A DNA stretch of 64,000 nucleotides from Aphrophora alni (Eukaryota > Arthropoda > Insecta > Hemiptera > Aphrophoridae), in the NCBI GenBank assembly GCA_963513935.1, contig OY740768.1, positions 45,975,142 to 46,039,141 on the forward strand, in the 5' to 3' direction. Below are positions 47,731 through 59,599 of this stretch, in pieces. How positions within the stretch are numbered: the stretch's first letter is position 1; every line of letters starts with the position of its first letter. A model generated the notes under the pieces. The model had not been told where the DNA came from and did no database searches. It saw only the letters and a list, made by a program, of their open reading frames with translations. The translations under genes and the position numbers were made by a program.

Positions 47731-50419
47731 TTATTTTTATTTAAATATACTCATATATATGAAGTGAATACTATTGAGAATGGTTACAATTTTGAAATGA
47801 GCTTTTCTCAATTTAATAGGGGCTCATAAGAGTCCCTTTAAAGAATTTGAAGTGAAAAAACAATCTTTGTTACTTTTTCTGTCTGTTGCTATTGTGCTTT
47901 TATACAGGCGTGTGACTCGTGGAAAATAGCATTTCTTACAGAAGTTCCTATATTCTGATCAATGGCTATCACATTGTCATACATTAAATTTTGCGGAGAA
48001 AATAATTTTGTAAGTTTCCTCATGAAGTTTGCCAATTTTCTTCCTTACAGCTATGGAGAACCTCGTAGCCAAAATGTCCATTATAACTGATTTTGTTTAT
48101 TTCTGTTCCCCTCTTGCTAATGTCTACATTTTCTGACAACATTGTTATGAGGATGATAGTGCAGAGTAATAATCTAAAAGTTTCAAAGCCATCCACTGGT
48201 TTTTAGACATAGATATCCTAGGTAAGTCTTAACTGCAGTGAGATATGCATTGCATGTAATTTATTTTCTTTGCCTTTAACAATAGTTATTTGTGTATTAA
48301 GAATGCAAAGTGCCCCTTATAATTTAACGAGAACAATAAAGACACAAGATTTGTCCTACAGATGCAAAAATTAATTTACAAATAAAATAGATTAAATATT
48401 ACACATCTTTATTAACACATTGCTTTTGAAGTAGGCTACTTTATATTTTTAAATAATCACATTCAATGTATGTACAATTATTTTTTACTTACAGCATTTA
48501 TATTAAATTTGAAGTGTTGACAGTTCTTAATTATGAGTCCACAGTCGGAAGAAACTGAGTTCTCTTGTGATTGCAGTGGATCATATATTGAGACAGTTGA
48601 ATTCTAGTTTGGCAGCCCTGGCATTGACCTAAAATAAAATGAGCTGTAGACATTTTATTGGAAATTGATTCGTCGATGTAGCCCTCATCATCTGTAATAC
48701 TTTACCAGCCACCATGCCTTTTCAGTCACCTCCTTCATCAACTAAGAACATTGCCGATGTTTGTCTGAAGCAATGTCCAGTATAATTTTAAGTTCTGGAA
48801 GTTGAAGGTACTCGGATATTAACTAGGGATTTTTCTGATGGAGTTCATACCTACATTCTGATTTAACTTAAGAAAAGACATCGGGTTGTTACTACTTTTG
48901 GCCTCAACTCTCTATAAAGAGACAAATAGTCAAAACTAATTTTCATCATTTGTTACTGTACTGTGATTATCCAGCTTTTGTTATTTTTAGATACAAGTGT
49001 TTTTGCATTAAGAACAAAATCCTTATCTTCAATGTCTACAGAAAATTTCACAAGTTCATCCCTGTGACAAACCCCCACAACTCCAAAAATCAAGACATCT
49101 TTATTCATTAAGTGTTCTTTGTCAGGAGCTTCCTTATAAAATGTTTTCATTTTGTATCTAGTGAAGGATTTGTACCATAGAACTTGTTTCTTAAGAAATC
49201 TATTTAGACAGGTATACTTTTATTTATATCTATTTATAAATTATTTATATCTATGTCATTCTTTACTTATACATACACCACAGTGTGGAAGGTTGTATTA
49301 TCTTCGACTTCTCAGTAAAGTACGTATGCAACACATTCTCTAACAGTTTTGGAACTCTTATAGCAACACCAATTATTAAATAATATTTCTTACTTAGCTT
49401 TTGATTAATCTGGCAATCAATCCACATAACTTTTTTTCCCCAAACTACTTGCATCCCGTAATGTATATAAAATTTCTCCATCACTCTCAATATATTCCTT
49501 GCTTCTATTTATGTATAAACAATAGTGTTTTAGTAATACGTTTCTGAGGTTAGTTGTTTGTAAACATTGAAATTAAATATTTGGCATTGTTGGCATAGTA
49601 ACTATGGACAGCTGATAGAAAAATATAGATACATTGACAATCCCTTGTTAATCAAATGGCTTTATTTTGCATCTATAAGTCCAAAAATTTACTTTCCACA
49701 GTAGCTGTAGAAAAAATACTTTTTGTAGCTAGTATTATAAAATCATAAATGCTCGGCTATGTTTATAGAAAGTAATATTTATATTATATAATTATTATTG
49801 GAAAATAAATAAAAACAAAGTTTAGATACAATAATTCCATCGAAACCTTAAATATAATTTTAACCAAAAAACAATAACTATATCATAAGGACACAACAAG
49901 GGTAATGTTTTCTCATCTATACTGTGTTTATGAAAGAAAAAACTCTCGCCAAATACACACCCTCAGCAACAAAAAAACTGTTTGTTTTATAAATTTATTA
50001 AATAGACCAATTTCAGCCTGATAAAAAAGTATTTTACACATGTTCAAAATTGCTCCTTGAATGATAAAATTACTCTGGAATAGAAATCATAATCACTTAT
50101 ACGCTATACAAAGCATGTCTATTAAATTACAAAAGTGTAATTCTAGCAGATTATACCTTTTTCCAAGTGTATATTATGTCAAGGATTCTAGCTCTAAATT
50201 ATGTCTAGTTACATTGAGTGACGTGGGAACAATAAGTATTTGTAATTGGTAATCTTGGTGGTAATTTTTGGATTGTATTCATTAAAATACTAATTTGTCA
50301 CATTAACCTGTACAGAGCTTTTTGTACAATTTCTGATTGATTTGTCCCCAAAATGTAAGTTGTGTATCAACTGTAAACTAATAGCATTATCAATATTTGT
50401 AGAAAATGGAACATTAGTT
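47731..50419. other. Intron 2 sequence with unassigned minus-strand coding-like debris
   Basis: Minus-strand reading of about 49150-48950 gives a 65-codon frame (FYKEAPDKEHLMNKDVLIFG... near its start) followed by broken frames to about 48540 (TDDEGYIDESISN near 48690) and more near 48200-47950 (ILATRFSIAVRKKI). Codon-like composition and shared orientation suggest an old protein-coding insertion of about 1.2 kb, a retrocopy or transposon ORF, but I recognise no family. Confidence 0.25.
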
Positions 50420-50541
50420 ATATTATGTAGAACAAAAACTCGGAACACAAGATTTCACAAAAACTACGTTTATTCAATCAAACGTGTTTCAAACGTAGTG
50501 TTTGCGAGATCTTGTGTTCGAGTTTTTGTTCTACATAATAT
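50420..50541. mobile_element. Small MITE, 34-bp inverted ends
   Basis: ATATTATGTAGAACAAAAAC... at the left and its complement at the right (to 50541) with two mismatches. A further short inverted pair (aaacta cgttt ... aaacg tagt) lies inside. 122 bp, non-coding. Confidence 0.8.
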
Positions 50542-50811
50542 CATCTCACAAGTCAAGCTCAATATTTATTTATTAGTTATATCTATTAATATTAGAGCAG
50601 ACCAAAAGTCGAACCCATGGAGACTCAATATTTTGTGTTATTTATATTTCTGAACAAACCCCAGCAACCTTAACTTTATGCTGTAAAGCCTGAAGTTTAC
50701 AAAAAAAATTAAAACTTGTAAAGGCGCTCTCAAATAAATACTCACACTCCCCTTGTGTATCTATCAATCAATTTGTTGTCATAAATTTAAATGTGTCCAA
50801 TTATACGGTGT

Positions 50812-53116
50812 TAGAAAAGTATGAAAACTGCTTAATATTTCAAGAACTGCTTTAGATAGAAACATGTTTAACCTCTCATTAACTTAACATATTTAATCAT
50901 GTTTAAAGGTCTTAACTTATCAACAGGGTGGTACAAAAGTTTCGTAGGATATACAGAGTGTTTCAAAATTAACAAAAAACTTTTTAAATGCAACTCTATT
51001 ATTATTGTTACATCATATGCTAATAAGTCAATTTAAGATATTTAAAAAGGAGTTAGGTCTGAGTGAATAATGATTTATTATTTAGTTATTGCATGTAAAG
51101 TAACCCAAGATGTATTGAAAATTACATATCCAGTACAGAGTCTTCTAAGTAATATAAAATTAAGCTTACATCTTTCTTAATTACACAAATTATTAGAACT
51201 AAATTTTACTTTAGTTTACTTTTTATTATCCAATAATACAAGTTTTAACAAATATCTGTAACCAAACTAACATATTAATTGAAAATTTAGGACATAAATT
51301 AATAAACATTAGGTTTACAAATTATTTTCCATTTACAGGTTGATCCAAAATTTAAGATTGTACCTCAGATTTTTCAATAAATGTTCAAAATGCTTTTCTT
51401 GTGCAGTTTGGGAGTGTGTTAATCTTGTAAAGAAATCTCTCATCATATTCCCTATCACCAAGAGTTGCCGCACTTGTAGTGTGTAGTAAGGCAGTGCACA
51501 ATTTTGTTGAAACCACAAAGTGTTGAAAATTGGCCCAACAATATTTTTAATTTGTAGTATTATTGTGTCAACTGATAAGTTGTGATAGGAATCTTCTATT
51601 GAATTTCCATTTATTATAAAGGGTTCAATTATTTTAGTACCAACAATCCCTGCTCAGACGTTAACTTTCTGGGTATGAGCCTTAATAATCCACTTGAGAT
51701 TTCAATCGGACCTGTGTCAGCTGTTATCCCTATTAATGTCTACATTATTTTAACACAGAGTTAACGAAGTTTTGATGAGCAATCAATTGTTTTATCATAA
51801 TGTTCCAGTACTCAACTGTTACTTTCTTTATGAATTTTGTGAATAGAGAAACTGCTGATGTCATGTTCAAAGACAGTTTTCTCACCAAGTTGTTTAGATT
51901 CTCTATAACACCTTCAAAGACATTCTTCAGTAATAGCGGATTTTTGCTTACCAGAACGACTGCTGTCCTTTGTACTTCCGGTTTCTTGAAAATGCTGCAC
52001 TATCTTGAAAATACTTATCAAACTGTAAATAACTATACTTCAACGTTTCGGTAGTCTACGGAATTAAGATTTACTTATTCACTTGATTTATGAATAGATA
52101 CTAAATTATTTCAAAAAGGATATGTAAACCTACATGTTTCAAAGAAATACCAAAATAATTTATCAATTTAAACCAAAGTTTAAACCTTGATAACAAGTTT
52201 GGAAATTTCACTGCACCAGTTTCTGGGGATTTCCGTCTTTACTACAGATCTGAATAATGGCTGTCTTATTTAAATAAATTACATTTATACTGTATTAGAT
52301 TAATTAACTAAATTAGTTTTTGTGATCATTTGCAAGGTATTAAGAGTTTACTTATTGTAAAGTTAGTATACTAATAAGATAAATAAAAACACAATATTTA
52401 GTAAAATCCACTAATTTTATTAAAACCTGCCGACCATGGTTTCGCTTGTTACAGCATTGTCAAGGTAACTTAACAGGCTATGGAAAAAGTACAGTTTCAT
52501 ATAATACAATGGCTGGGTATTCCCCATTGTTAACCTAAGTATGGAATTGCGAGAACTATACTATAATTAGAACTTAACATACATAACATTTTTGTAAAAT
52601 TGTTAGGTAATAGATTTTAAATTGTATATTTTTGAAACAACCTGTTCTTGGAAAATTATTTTTACACCTTGTGTTTATTAATTCATGTCCTAAACTTTTT
52701 ATATGTTAATTTGGTTGCCGAAATTTGTTAAAACTTATATTATTGGTTATTATTAAGAACACTATGTACTGGATATGTAATTTCCAATACATCTTGGCTT
52801 ACTTTAACAATAACCAAATAATAAATCATTATTCACTCAGTATTGCAGAGAATATTTATTATTGTGTTTACAAAATTGCTAATTATAAAACACCATAACT
52901 CAGTTGTTATTAAAGATAAATAAAAATTCCTTAACCAGACCTATTAGATTATGTTAAAATAATAATAGAGTTACATATAAAAAAATTGAGAAAAATCATG
53001 TTTTGTTACCTTTTGTACCACCCTGTAGATAGCACTTTAAAATGAGAGGTCAGACATCTTTCTATCTAAAGCAGTTTTTGAAATATCAACCCATTTACAT
53101 ACTTTTGTGAACCCAT
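50812..53116 (-). mobile_element. Mariner/IS630 element with long terminal inverted repeats
   Basis: The left end (from about 50812, ttagaaaagtatg) and right end (to about 53116, catacttttgtg) are inverted repeats of about 300 bp with indels. Landmarks are ctgctttagatagaaa / tttctatctaaagcag, ACAGGGTGGTACAAAAG (50923) and its complement (53010-53026), and tgtattg-aaattacatatccagta against its complement near 52760. Between them lies a decayed minus-strand transposase. The length of about 2.3 kb and the long TIRs are unusual for mariner. The outermost boundaries are approximate. Confidence 0.7.
51335..52060 (-). pseudogene. Mariner-like transposase, broken, minus strand
   Basis: From the 5' end on the minus strand: HFQETGS and RSGK.KSA (HTH linker, about 52000-51950), EHDIS.FSIHKI (second HTH, about 51860), IVGTKIIEPF and NTLWFQQNCALPYYTLQVRQLL (about 51640-51480), which is the region of the second catalytic Asp. 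There the usual Q-Q-D-G-A reads Q-Q-N-C-A, so the catalytic Asp is lost. Stops and frameshifts elsewhere. The DDE C-terminal part is missing. Confidence 0.8.
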
Positions 53117-53386
53117 TTACCATATAGTAAAGGTATACATAGCTACAATACCAGGAATGTAAACTACCTATGTTTTTGGGAATTTAGCCTTGAAAAGTTT
53201 AAAAATTCACTATTTCAAACGGGATTTATTCATATTAATAAACTCCCACTACTTTTTTGATTAATTTTGGATTGTCAATTGTAGAGTGTGAGTGGTCCCT
53301 CTTTCTTAAGTTTTCCGTCACAATAATTATTAAATTATTTGATTAATATGAGTGGTTTAATAATATGTTTTTGCTGTGTGTTGCAG

Positions 53387-53503
53387 TATTGTGATTTGAG
53401 GCATTATGTGGATGCAGGACCAAGATCTCCAGGCAGCCCTGACCGCCAGTACTGTTCCTCCACCACACAGTCTCTGGGGGATGCACTTCTCAGCCATATA
53501 GAA
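53387..53503 (+). CDS. ERR: Estrogen-related receptor, third coding exon
   Basis: A 39-codon exon between acceptor ...gtgtgttgcag and donor GAA|GTAAGT, phase 0 at both ends. It encodes Y-C-D-L-R-H-Y-V-D-A-G and then SPGSPDRQYCSSTTQSLGD. The second part closely matches the block S-P-S-V-S-P-E-R-Q-L-C-S-S-T-T-S-L that I recall just before the DNA-binding domain of Drosophila ERR, which is the strongest evidence for the gene. Counted from the ATG at 2343 it ends at residue 95. The zinc-finger domain (C-L-V-C-G-D) should start in the next exon, which is not in the remaining 10.5 kb. The exon is less AT-rich than the introns and ends with the best donor of the three. Confidence 0.8.
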
Positions 53504-53539
53504 GTAAGTATACTTTTTCTTATATATATTACCTTCTCA

Positions 53540-54420
53540 TGTATACAGTATGCGCCAAAATAAACCGTACTGAAATTGTAAGATTTTATTACATAGTTTT
53601 ACCAACATATACAAGTAAAAGGAAGCAAAATCGGTTAGACTCGGGTAATAACATGTAATAATAATATGACCTCCGTTCAGTTTTAGGCAACACTCATACC
53701 GTTTTTGAAGGTTTTGCATCATTTTGGTGAAGAGGGGTTGTTTCATGCTCCTTATACACATGGTTATTTTTCCTGCAGTTGGATGATGGTGTCTCCTTCA
53801 ACATTCCCCAGACGTAGGTGTCAGGTGGTGTAAGATCGGGGGAGTGTGCTGGGTAAGGAAAGTTTGTTCTAAAGGAGATGAAGCGGTTGCTTGAAAAAAA
53901 ATTTCTTGAAGGAAAGCAATGTTGGTTAAGGCAGTGTGGCTGATTGCGCCATCTTGCTGGAACCATTGTGAATGAAAAGACAGGTTTCAGGCACTACAAA
54001 ATCTCCTGAGGTCTCCTATAAAACCATCAAGAAAGACCCTATATCGGTCCTGATTTACAGTAAGAGGGTAAGAGTTTGAGTTTCCATTATGTCTTCAACA
54101 AAGTATGGACCAATTATGCCTCTCCCTAACACAGCACAACAAATGGTTACACGCTTATATTTAATATTTCAATTAACTGTTCATCATAGATAGAATTCTG
54201 ATTCATTGAAAGTAAACTAGTTCATCCTAAATGGTGGAACAGGATCTGGGTTCTATAGTGGTCCCAAGAATTCATCAATGGCAATCCTGGCCTTGTCTGG
54301 CTTTTCTGGATATTTGAAGTGGCTGCGGTTGGTCTCCTTCCGTTCCATAAAACTTTTAATAGCAAAATTCTCCCTCAATTATTTTGATTTCTTCTGTGGA
54401 AAATAACCCCCTATTACTTG
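53540..54420 (-). pseudogene. Mariner/IS630-like transposase, minus strand, broken
   Basis: Minus-strand pieces in order: RGIIGPYFVED and TVNQDRYR (about 54130-54030), QWFQQDGAISHTAL (about 53970-53940, second catalytic Asp kept), SFRTNFPYPAHSPDLTPPD (about 53880-53810, third catalytic Asp kept) and YVWGMLKE, then a decayed C-terminus. The + strand left edge TATGCGCCAAAATAAACCG at about 53548 may be the terminal repeat. The 90-codon frame 53694-53966 holds two of the catalytic residues but is frameshifted on both sides. It starts only about 45 bp after ERR exon 3. Confidence 0.85.
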
Positions 54421-54539
54421 TGTAAAAATCTGTTTTTCTTTTTGAGATCAAATTTTTGTGTATTTTACTTTCAGGTTGCTTTTCATAGAAGCAGCAAATA
54501 TTAGTTCTCTTCTAATTTTACTACTGACTTTAACACTTT

Positions 54540-55150
54540 GCCATTGTTTCTCTGTATAATCTGTCTAACCTGTTTCCTAAGTGTTGGGTTTTTCTTTTTG
54601 TTGTCTTTTCTGTGGTATATTTTTTTTATTTATCCCTTGAACTTTTTAATTTTCCCATCTCCTTTTTTAGTTTCTCATTTTCCCTATAACAAGCTGTCTT
54701 GTTTTTTTGAATCAGCTTCCCACCCCTGTGTCACAAAGGGAAAGCTTCCCCTTTCAGGTGTCACAAGGGCCAAATTTTCATTTTGCTGATTATTCACATC
54801 ATGTTCTTGTGCCAACTCTTCTGATTCAGGTGGAGTAGGACATACATTCCTACGCTGTCTTTCAATTTCTACTTTTCCCCTTTTCTTCCTAGTGTAATCT
54901 CTCCATTTTTTCTTACAATTCATAGCTCTCTTTGGTTCATCTCGTCAATCATTTTTTTACTTTTCCTTCTGACTTTATCTTAAATAAATTTCATATTTTT
55001 TTTCTTTTTAAACCTTCTGGGTTGCTTTAACATTTTGATTTATTCTTTCCCTTCTCCTATTTTCACATTCTCTTTTCTTTTTCAAACATTCTTCATCAGA
55101 CAAAGGCCTTTTTTCGCTATTTTTAAGAGTTTTTTGCCTGAAATCAATTA
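54540..55150 (-). pseudogene. Lys/Arg-rich coding remnant, probably transposon-associated
   Basis: The minus strand carries SDEECLKKKKRECENRRRER (about 55105-55045), then stops, then the open frame 54923-54684: KKWRDYTRKKRGKVEIERQRR, a T-P-P-E-S motif and an Asn/Gln-rich stretch. The basic repeats followed by T-P-P-x-S are a pattern I associate with multicopy uncharacterised ORFs in hemipteran genomes, thought to come from transposons. No catalytic domain is visible, so function is unknown. Confidence 0.4.
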
Positions 55151-55314
55151 CAAATTTGTCGGAGAAAGCAATGGTAAACTATTATAGCCTTGTTTATATT
55201 TCCAAATCTAGTTATAAAAATGTATATTAATAATATGTAAATTATTATTTCGTAAGTACTAGGAGCATTTTACAAATTACAGATAATAATTAAAGTTCTT
55301 TGACTTAAATCGTT

Positions 55315-55393
55315 GTCATTGGCATGGAAATTGTCATTAGCATGGCACAAAAAGGTCTATGCTGATGACCATAGATGTGTCCATGCCAATGAC
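55315..55393. repeat. Small inverted repeat (gtcattggcatgg)
   Basis: GTCATTGGCATGG at the left edge and CCATGCCAATGAC at the right, with several further gtcat/atgac words between them. Non-coding, about 79 bp. Confidence 0.6.
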
Positions 55394-57646
55394 AAACTAT
55401 CAAATTTGTTTTTCTTTTTAAAGTGAGTTTAGACAGCACTAACCTAGCTTTTGATGAACAGACTCAAAACACCATACGCCATAGGTGGAAAACATATTTG
55501 GTACTCAAATAATGTATTATTTTTCAAAACTTAAACCACTCTAATGACACCTAATTAATATACTTACATTGATAACTGAAGTAAATTTCTTGTGGTGAAA
55601 GAATTAACCTGAGTACATAAGCAACCTCTATACATGAAGAAACACTACTGATCAGGTTTGCAACTCAAAATTTCCAACGCAAAAAAATTCCTAACACTTG
55701 TAGACTGAAAATAAAACTGTTCATGCTAAATGCCAGTTCTTCTGAAGGACACACTTTAAAATTTTAATACCTAATACTTGTTGGTTTAAAAGGTTTGAGG
55801 TTTTATGGTTTTTAATTTGCATCTATGTTTAAAAGCAATACATTAATGTTGAAAACCTGTAATATTCACACGATTTTTCAGGAAAAGCCTTGACACATTT
55901 GATAGCCATTCAAGTGACACCCATACTAATGACAAAAAACTTATAAAAAATGTTTGTTATTAAAAATAACCTTATTTAAAAATACATATTATGAAATAAT
56001 AGGTGCGTGACCACAAAATGTTCTCTAATTGTAGAATCACCCGTATTCATAAGTTACCGAAATTGCAATCAACCTATATTAGAAAATCAAATATTTCAAA
56101 ATCAGGTCTGTTTTAATCAAATATTAGTTAGATGTAAATTGTATGGTTCAAAACAATGTGCAAAATAAATAATATACCCAGATGACTGTCGGACTCATGT
56201 GGTAACTACTCCAAAAGAGTGACTTTATTATTTTGTGGTTTCCATTTTACTAAAATTAGATCTAAGACAACAGCCATAGTTTAAATAGAAAAAATATTCT
56301 TAATAAGATGGGCAGGTAAGGCAAATATAATTTCTCAAGTTACTAAAACTTATAAATGATGCAGATTATTAGTGTTTTTCTTCATATGAAGTAATCAGTT
56401 TGGAGTTTCAAACAATTATGAAGTTTCATATGAAGCATTGCGCCTTGATGAGTTTGGACATTTTATATTCATTTTGAGTCTTCATCTTATGTTTTCATTT
56501 GGAATCTTTATAAATAACTAAGGCGTTTTAAAAAAACTTGTAGATTATGAGGATAAGTTCACAGGGTTGTACCTCTTACTTCTTGTTTGTGTTTCTCGCC
56601 TCAGGTGACTTCAACCATACGGTGTTTCTCATATGCATCATAAGCTGTCTTCCGCAGTTGGTTATCTCCATAGATACTTCCAAATATTAATTAGTAGATT
56701 CATCATTATCAGTTGTTTTCAAACTCAAAGTGATATCTCAATTTTTTTGATGTGAACAACTGAGGATGATAATATAGTCATTGAAACTTTCTTATGTGAA
56801 GTAAAGTGTTTGCAAAACTTTTATTTGGGATTGTGTTTTTCTTTAATTTAATAACTGAATTTAGACATACACTTATAATGCTCTCCTAAACTCTATATTA
56901 TGTCCTCTTTTTATATATTTTTTTTTTTAAGGCGATGATCTTAACGGGTTGTTATCACAGACAAATCCTCACGGTTTGGTTTTAAATAACAACAACAAAA
57001 ATCAAAGTTAGTTAATTTGAAGCTTAAGGGACTGTTAAAAAAATTTGACTTATCCAAAACTTTGAGTAAAAAATTTTGAGTTATTAATATGAGCTCAAAA
57101 ATAAAATATTGAGTTTTATTTGCTGATTTTTTTCATATCAATATGTACAATACAACATTATACAGTTTTTTAAAAATAAATGAGTTAATACTATCTGTGT
57201 TACAGTAAATACCTTTTAGTATTTGAATGCCTGGAAAAATTTACATTCTGGTATCCCTCAAGAAATATTTTCAAATCTTCAATTTTGTTTATAGCTTGTA
57301 TAGATAATAGATTGACTTCACTTATAGTTGCAACTGTTCCTCTTCTCCATTTGAAGGTGTGCTATCATGTTCATAATATCAGCCATAATCAGTTCACAAC
57401 AAAGTACAAGCAAAATTTAATTTTAAAAATCCAAGTTCACAAAATCTTAAAAAAAGACACCTTTATCATGTATAATATCTTTCCACCGCTGTTACAACCA
57501 CAACAAATTCAATTTACCCTTCACCTTTTTTTGTGACAGAAACCCTTATCGAATTCAATTGGAGATAGTTTTTTGTGCCACTTTTTACCAAGCATAGTAA
57601 AAACATCTATACAGCTTGGAGACTGTTACTTTTATTTTTGCCATTA
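55394..57646. other. Intron 3 AT-rich stretch
   Basis: A weak copy of the unassigned family may lie at about 56883-56970 (tatattatgtcctcttttt ... aaggcgatgatcttaacgg). The frame 57285-57536 has no motif. Nothing else is recognised. Confidence 0.35.
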
Positions 57647-57647
57647 C

Positions 57648-58308
57648 TATAGTCCACTGCACGAAATCGGGCGGGTGGCTTGTTTAGCGCTGTTGTCACA
57701 TATGGAACCGGCCTAGCGAGGGATGGTCGAAAGTCGCTTACCCCTACGCACTAATTGACAACCTTGAGTGTCCAGTGTTGCCTAGTTCGAACGTCAGACC
57801 GTTACTCGTCAGACTATTGCCTGTCCGTGCCTGTCGCTGCTCAGTATATTCGCTATATAAGTTTCCGTAATTCTTTTTAAAGTATTTTTATTTTTGTGTG
57901 ATATTTAATAGTGTATAAATTTTAAATCGTACAGTGTATATATAGCGGTAATATATTATATTTTAAAGTGTTATGAACTGTCAATTTCTGGACATATTTC
58001 ATTATTTTTGTGTTACGGCTTTATTTATTAAAAATGTCGAATATGGACTTGTCACCGCCCCTGTAATCTTGGTGACACATTATTTACCATTGTTTATATA
58101 AATTTAATACGTAAAATTTACCTTTGCGATTGGCTTCTACAGTCGACATTATTTAAAAGTAACAATCATATTAAGCACTCAATGTATAATTTTCTTGTGA
58201 ATGAAATTTGTAAGCTAGTACAAAATACGGGCTGTTCTGGCCGTTTCACAAGCCATGTGGCAACACTGCATTTTCAGCCACCCGCCGGATTTCGTGCAGT
58301 GGACTATA
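57648..58308. mobile_element. TIR element of about 660 bp with GC-richer ends
   Basis: Inverted ends TATAGTCCACTGCACGAAAT... continue to about 38 bp, with one mismatch inside GGCGGGTGGCT. The flanks allow a TA duplication, but other readings are possible. Near the left end (57697-57763) it contains a block homologous to the inside of the 28740/42197 elements. No transposase. Confidence 0.8.
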
Positions 58309-58571
58309 ATGTAAGCATCTGAGAGGATGTTCTGAACTACAAAGTGTTGGCAGAAGTGATGAAATTTGTTGTCAAGTTTTAACAGCATTCTATCACAAAT
58401 TTAAGTATCATCGTGTGAGTTTCAACCTAAATATCCGAATGGAAGCAATTCACACACTTGTGGCTCATTCTACTAACAAATATGTATGTAAAATATGTTG
58501 CTTTGCTAAAGCCTCAACTGGCTGATTTAATAGACTTTTAAGTGATTACATCTTATGGAATAACACCACAA

Positions 58572-58615
58572 TATATGACCCATCAAGTTTATTTGAAAAC
58601 TTGATGGGTCATATA
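58572..58615. repeat. Short perfect hairpin
   Basis: TATATGACCCATCAAGTTT, five or six bases, then its complement. Nothing else palindromic surrounds it, so it may be a solo end or the centre of an old foldback. Confidence 0.85.
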
Positions 58616-59185
58616 AAACGTTATTTTAAAAAAAAAATCGACATCTAAACAAAATGAGAGCAATTTTGAATTAAAAATTGTCATGATCTTTCATAAAAAA
58701 TGAGTTAACAACCGCCATCATAATGTTTCTTTATTTTAGTCAGTTTTAAAAAGCATAATAATAAATAACTCTAAGAGATTATAAGTCACAATCAATGTAG
58801 GTTTTGGGAATTTACTGAATAGTGATTAGGAACTAGAATAGCAAGGTTTACTTTAATTAATTTACAGTCGAAATACGGTAATAATGTTTGGTGTGATTTT
58901 AGTTATGACCAGATCATTTGAATTGAAATTATCAACAGACTTAACAACAGTATGGATTAGTACGACAATTTGGTGCCACTGGCTACTACGGTGTATAGTC
59001 ATAGTCGTGTTACATTGTTTTGAAAGGGAATAGGACTGTGTACATTAGATATCGCCTTCACTGGCCAACTGTACTATACTTGTCCTTAGTTTGGTTCAGA
59101 CTGTCGGACATCTGTCAAATGTTATAGTATTGTGCGGAGTTGTCTTTGAGTGTCTTTTAACTTAGAATTTAATAGGGCACATAGC

Positions 59186-59547
59186 CTATTAGATTGGTTA
59201 GATTTTGTATGGACAGGAGACAGGCTTACCTTGGAAAGTGGTCCTTGGTATTACCTAATAGTACACAAGTAAGAAAACGCACACAAAAAACCACTAAAGT
59301 TTTGAAATATTTCATAAACACTGTTCACATTCTCAATCAGTAGAGTTAAGAAGAAGACTGAATTTTTTGATCCAAACAATTCAGTCTTCTTCTTAACTCT
59401 ACTGATTGAGAATGTGAACAGTGTTTACAAAATATTTCAAAACTTTAGTGTTTTTTGTGTGTGTTTTCTTACTTGTGTACTATTAGGTAATACCAAGAAC
59501 CACTTTCCAAGGTCTCCTGTTCATATAAAATCTAACCAATCTAATAG
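59186..59547. mobile_element. Palindromic MITE, arms of about 170 bp
   Basis: The ends are CTATTAGATTGGTTAGATTTT and its complement. The arms stay complementary, with a 7-bp indel near ggagacaggctta and small changes, up to gactgaatt at 59360; the loop is about 20 bp. Non-coding. It lies directly upstream of the Tigger remnant. Confidence 0.9.
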
Positions 59548-59599
59548 CGTCTTGTTAGATTTAGACTTGTGTTATCAATGGTAGTTTTGTTAACTAAGA

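Larger units (their letters stand above)
40902..53386 (+). other. ERR: ERR intron 2 (about 12.5 kb)
   Basis: Runs from GTCAGT at 40902 to ...gtgtgttgcag at 53386. The elements inside are listed separately. AT-rich sequence at 40902-42189 and 42644-44581 has no recognisable gene. A phrase near 41170 (gggttaccatctcccctgg) looks like an old repeat. Confidence 0.7.
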
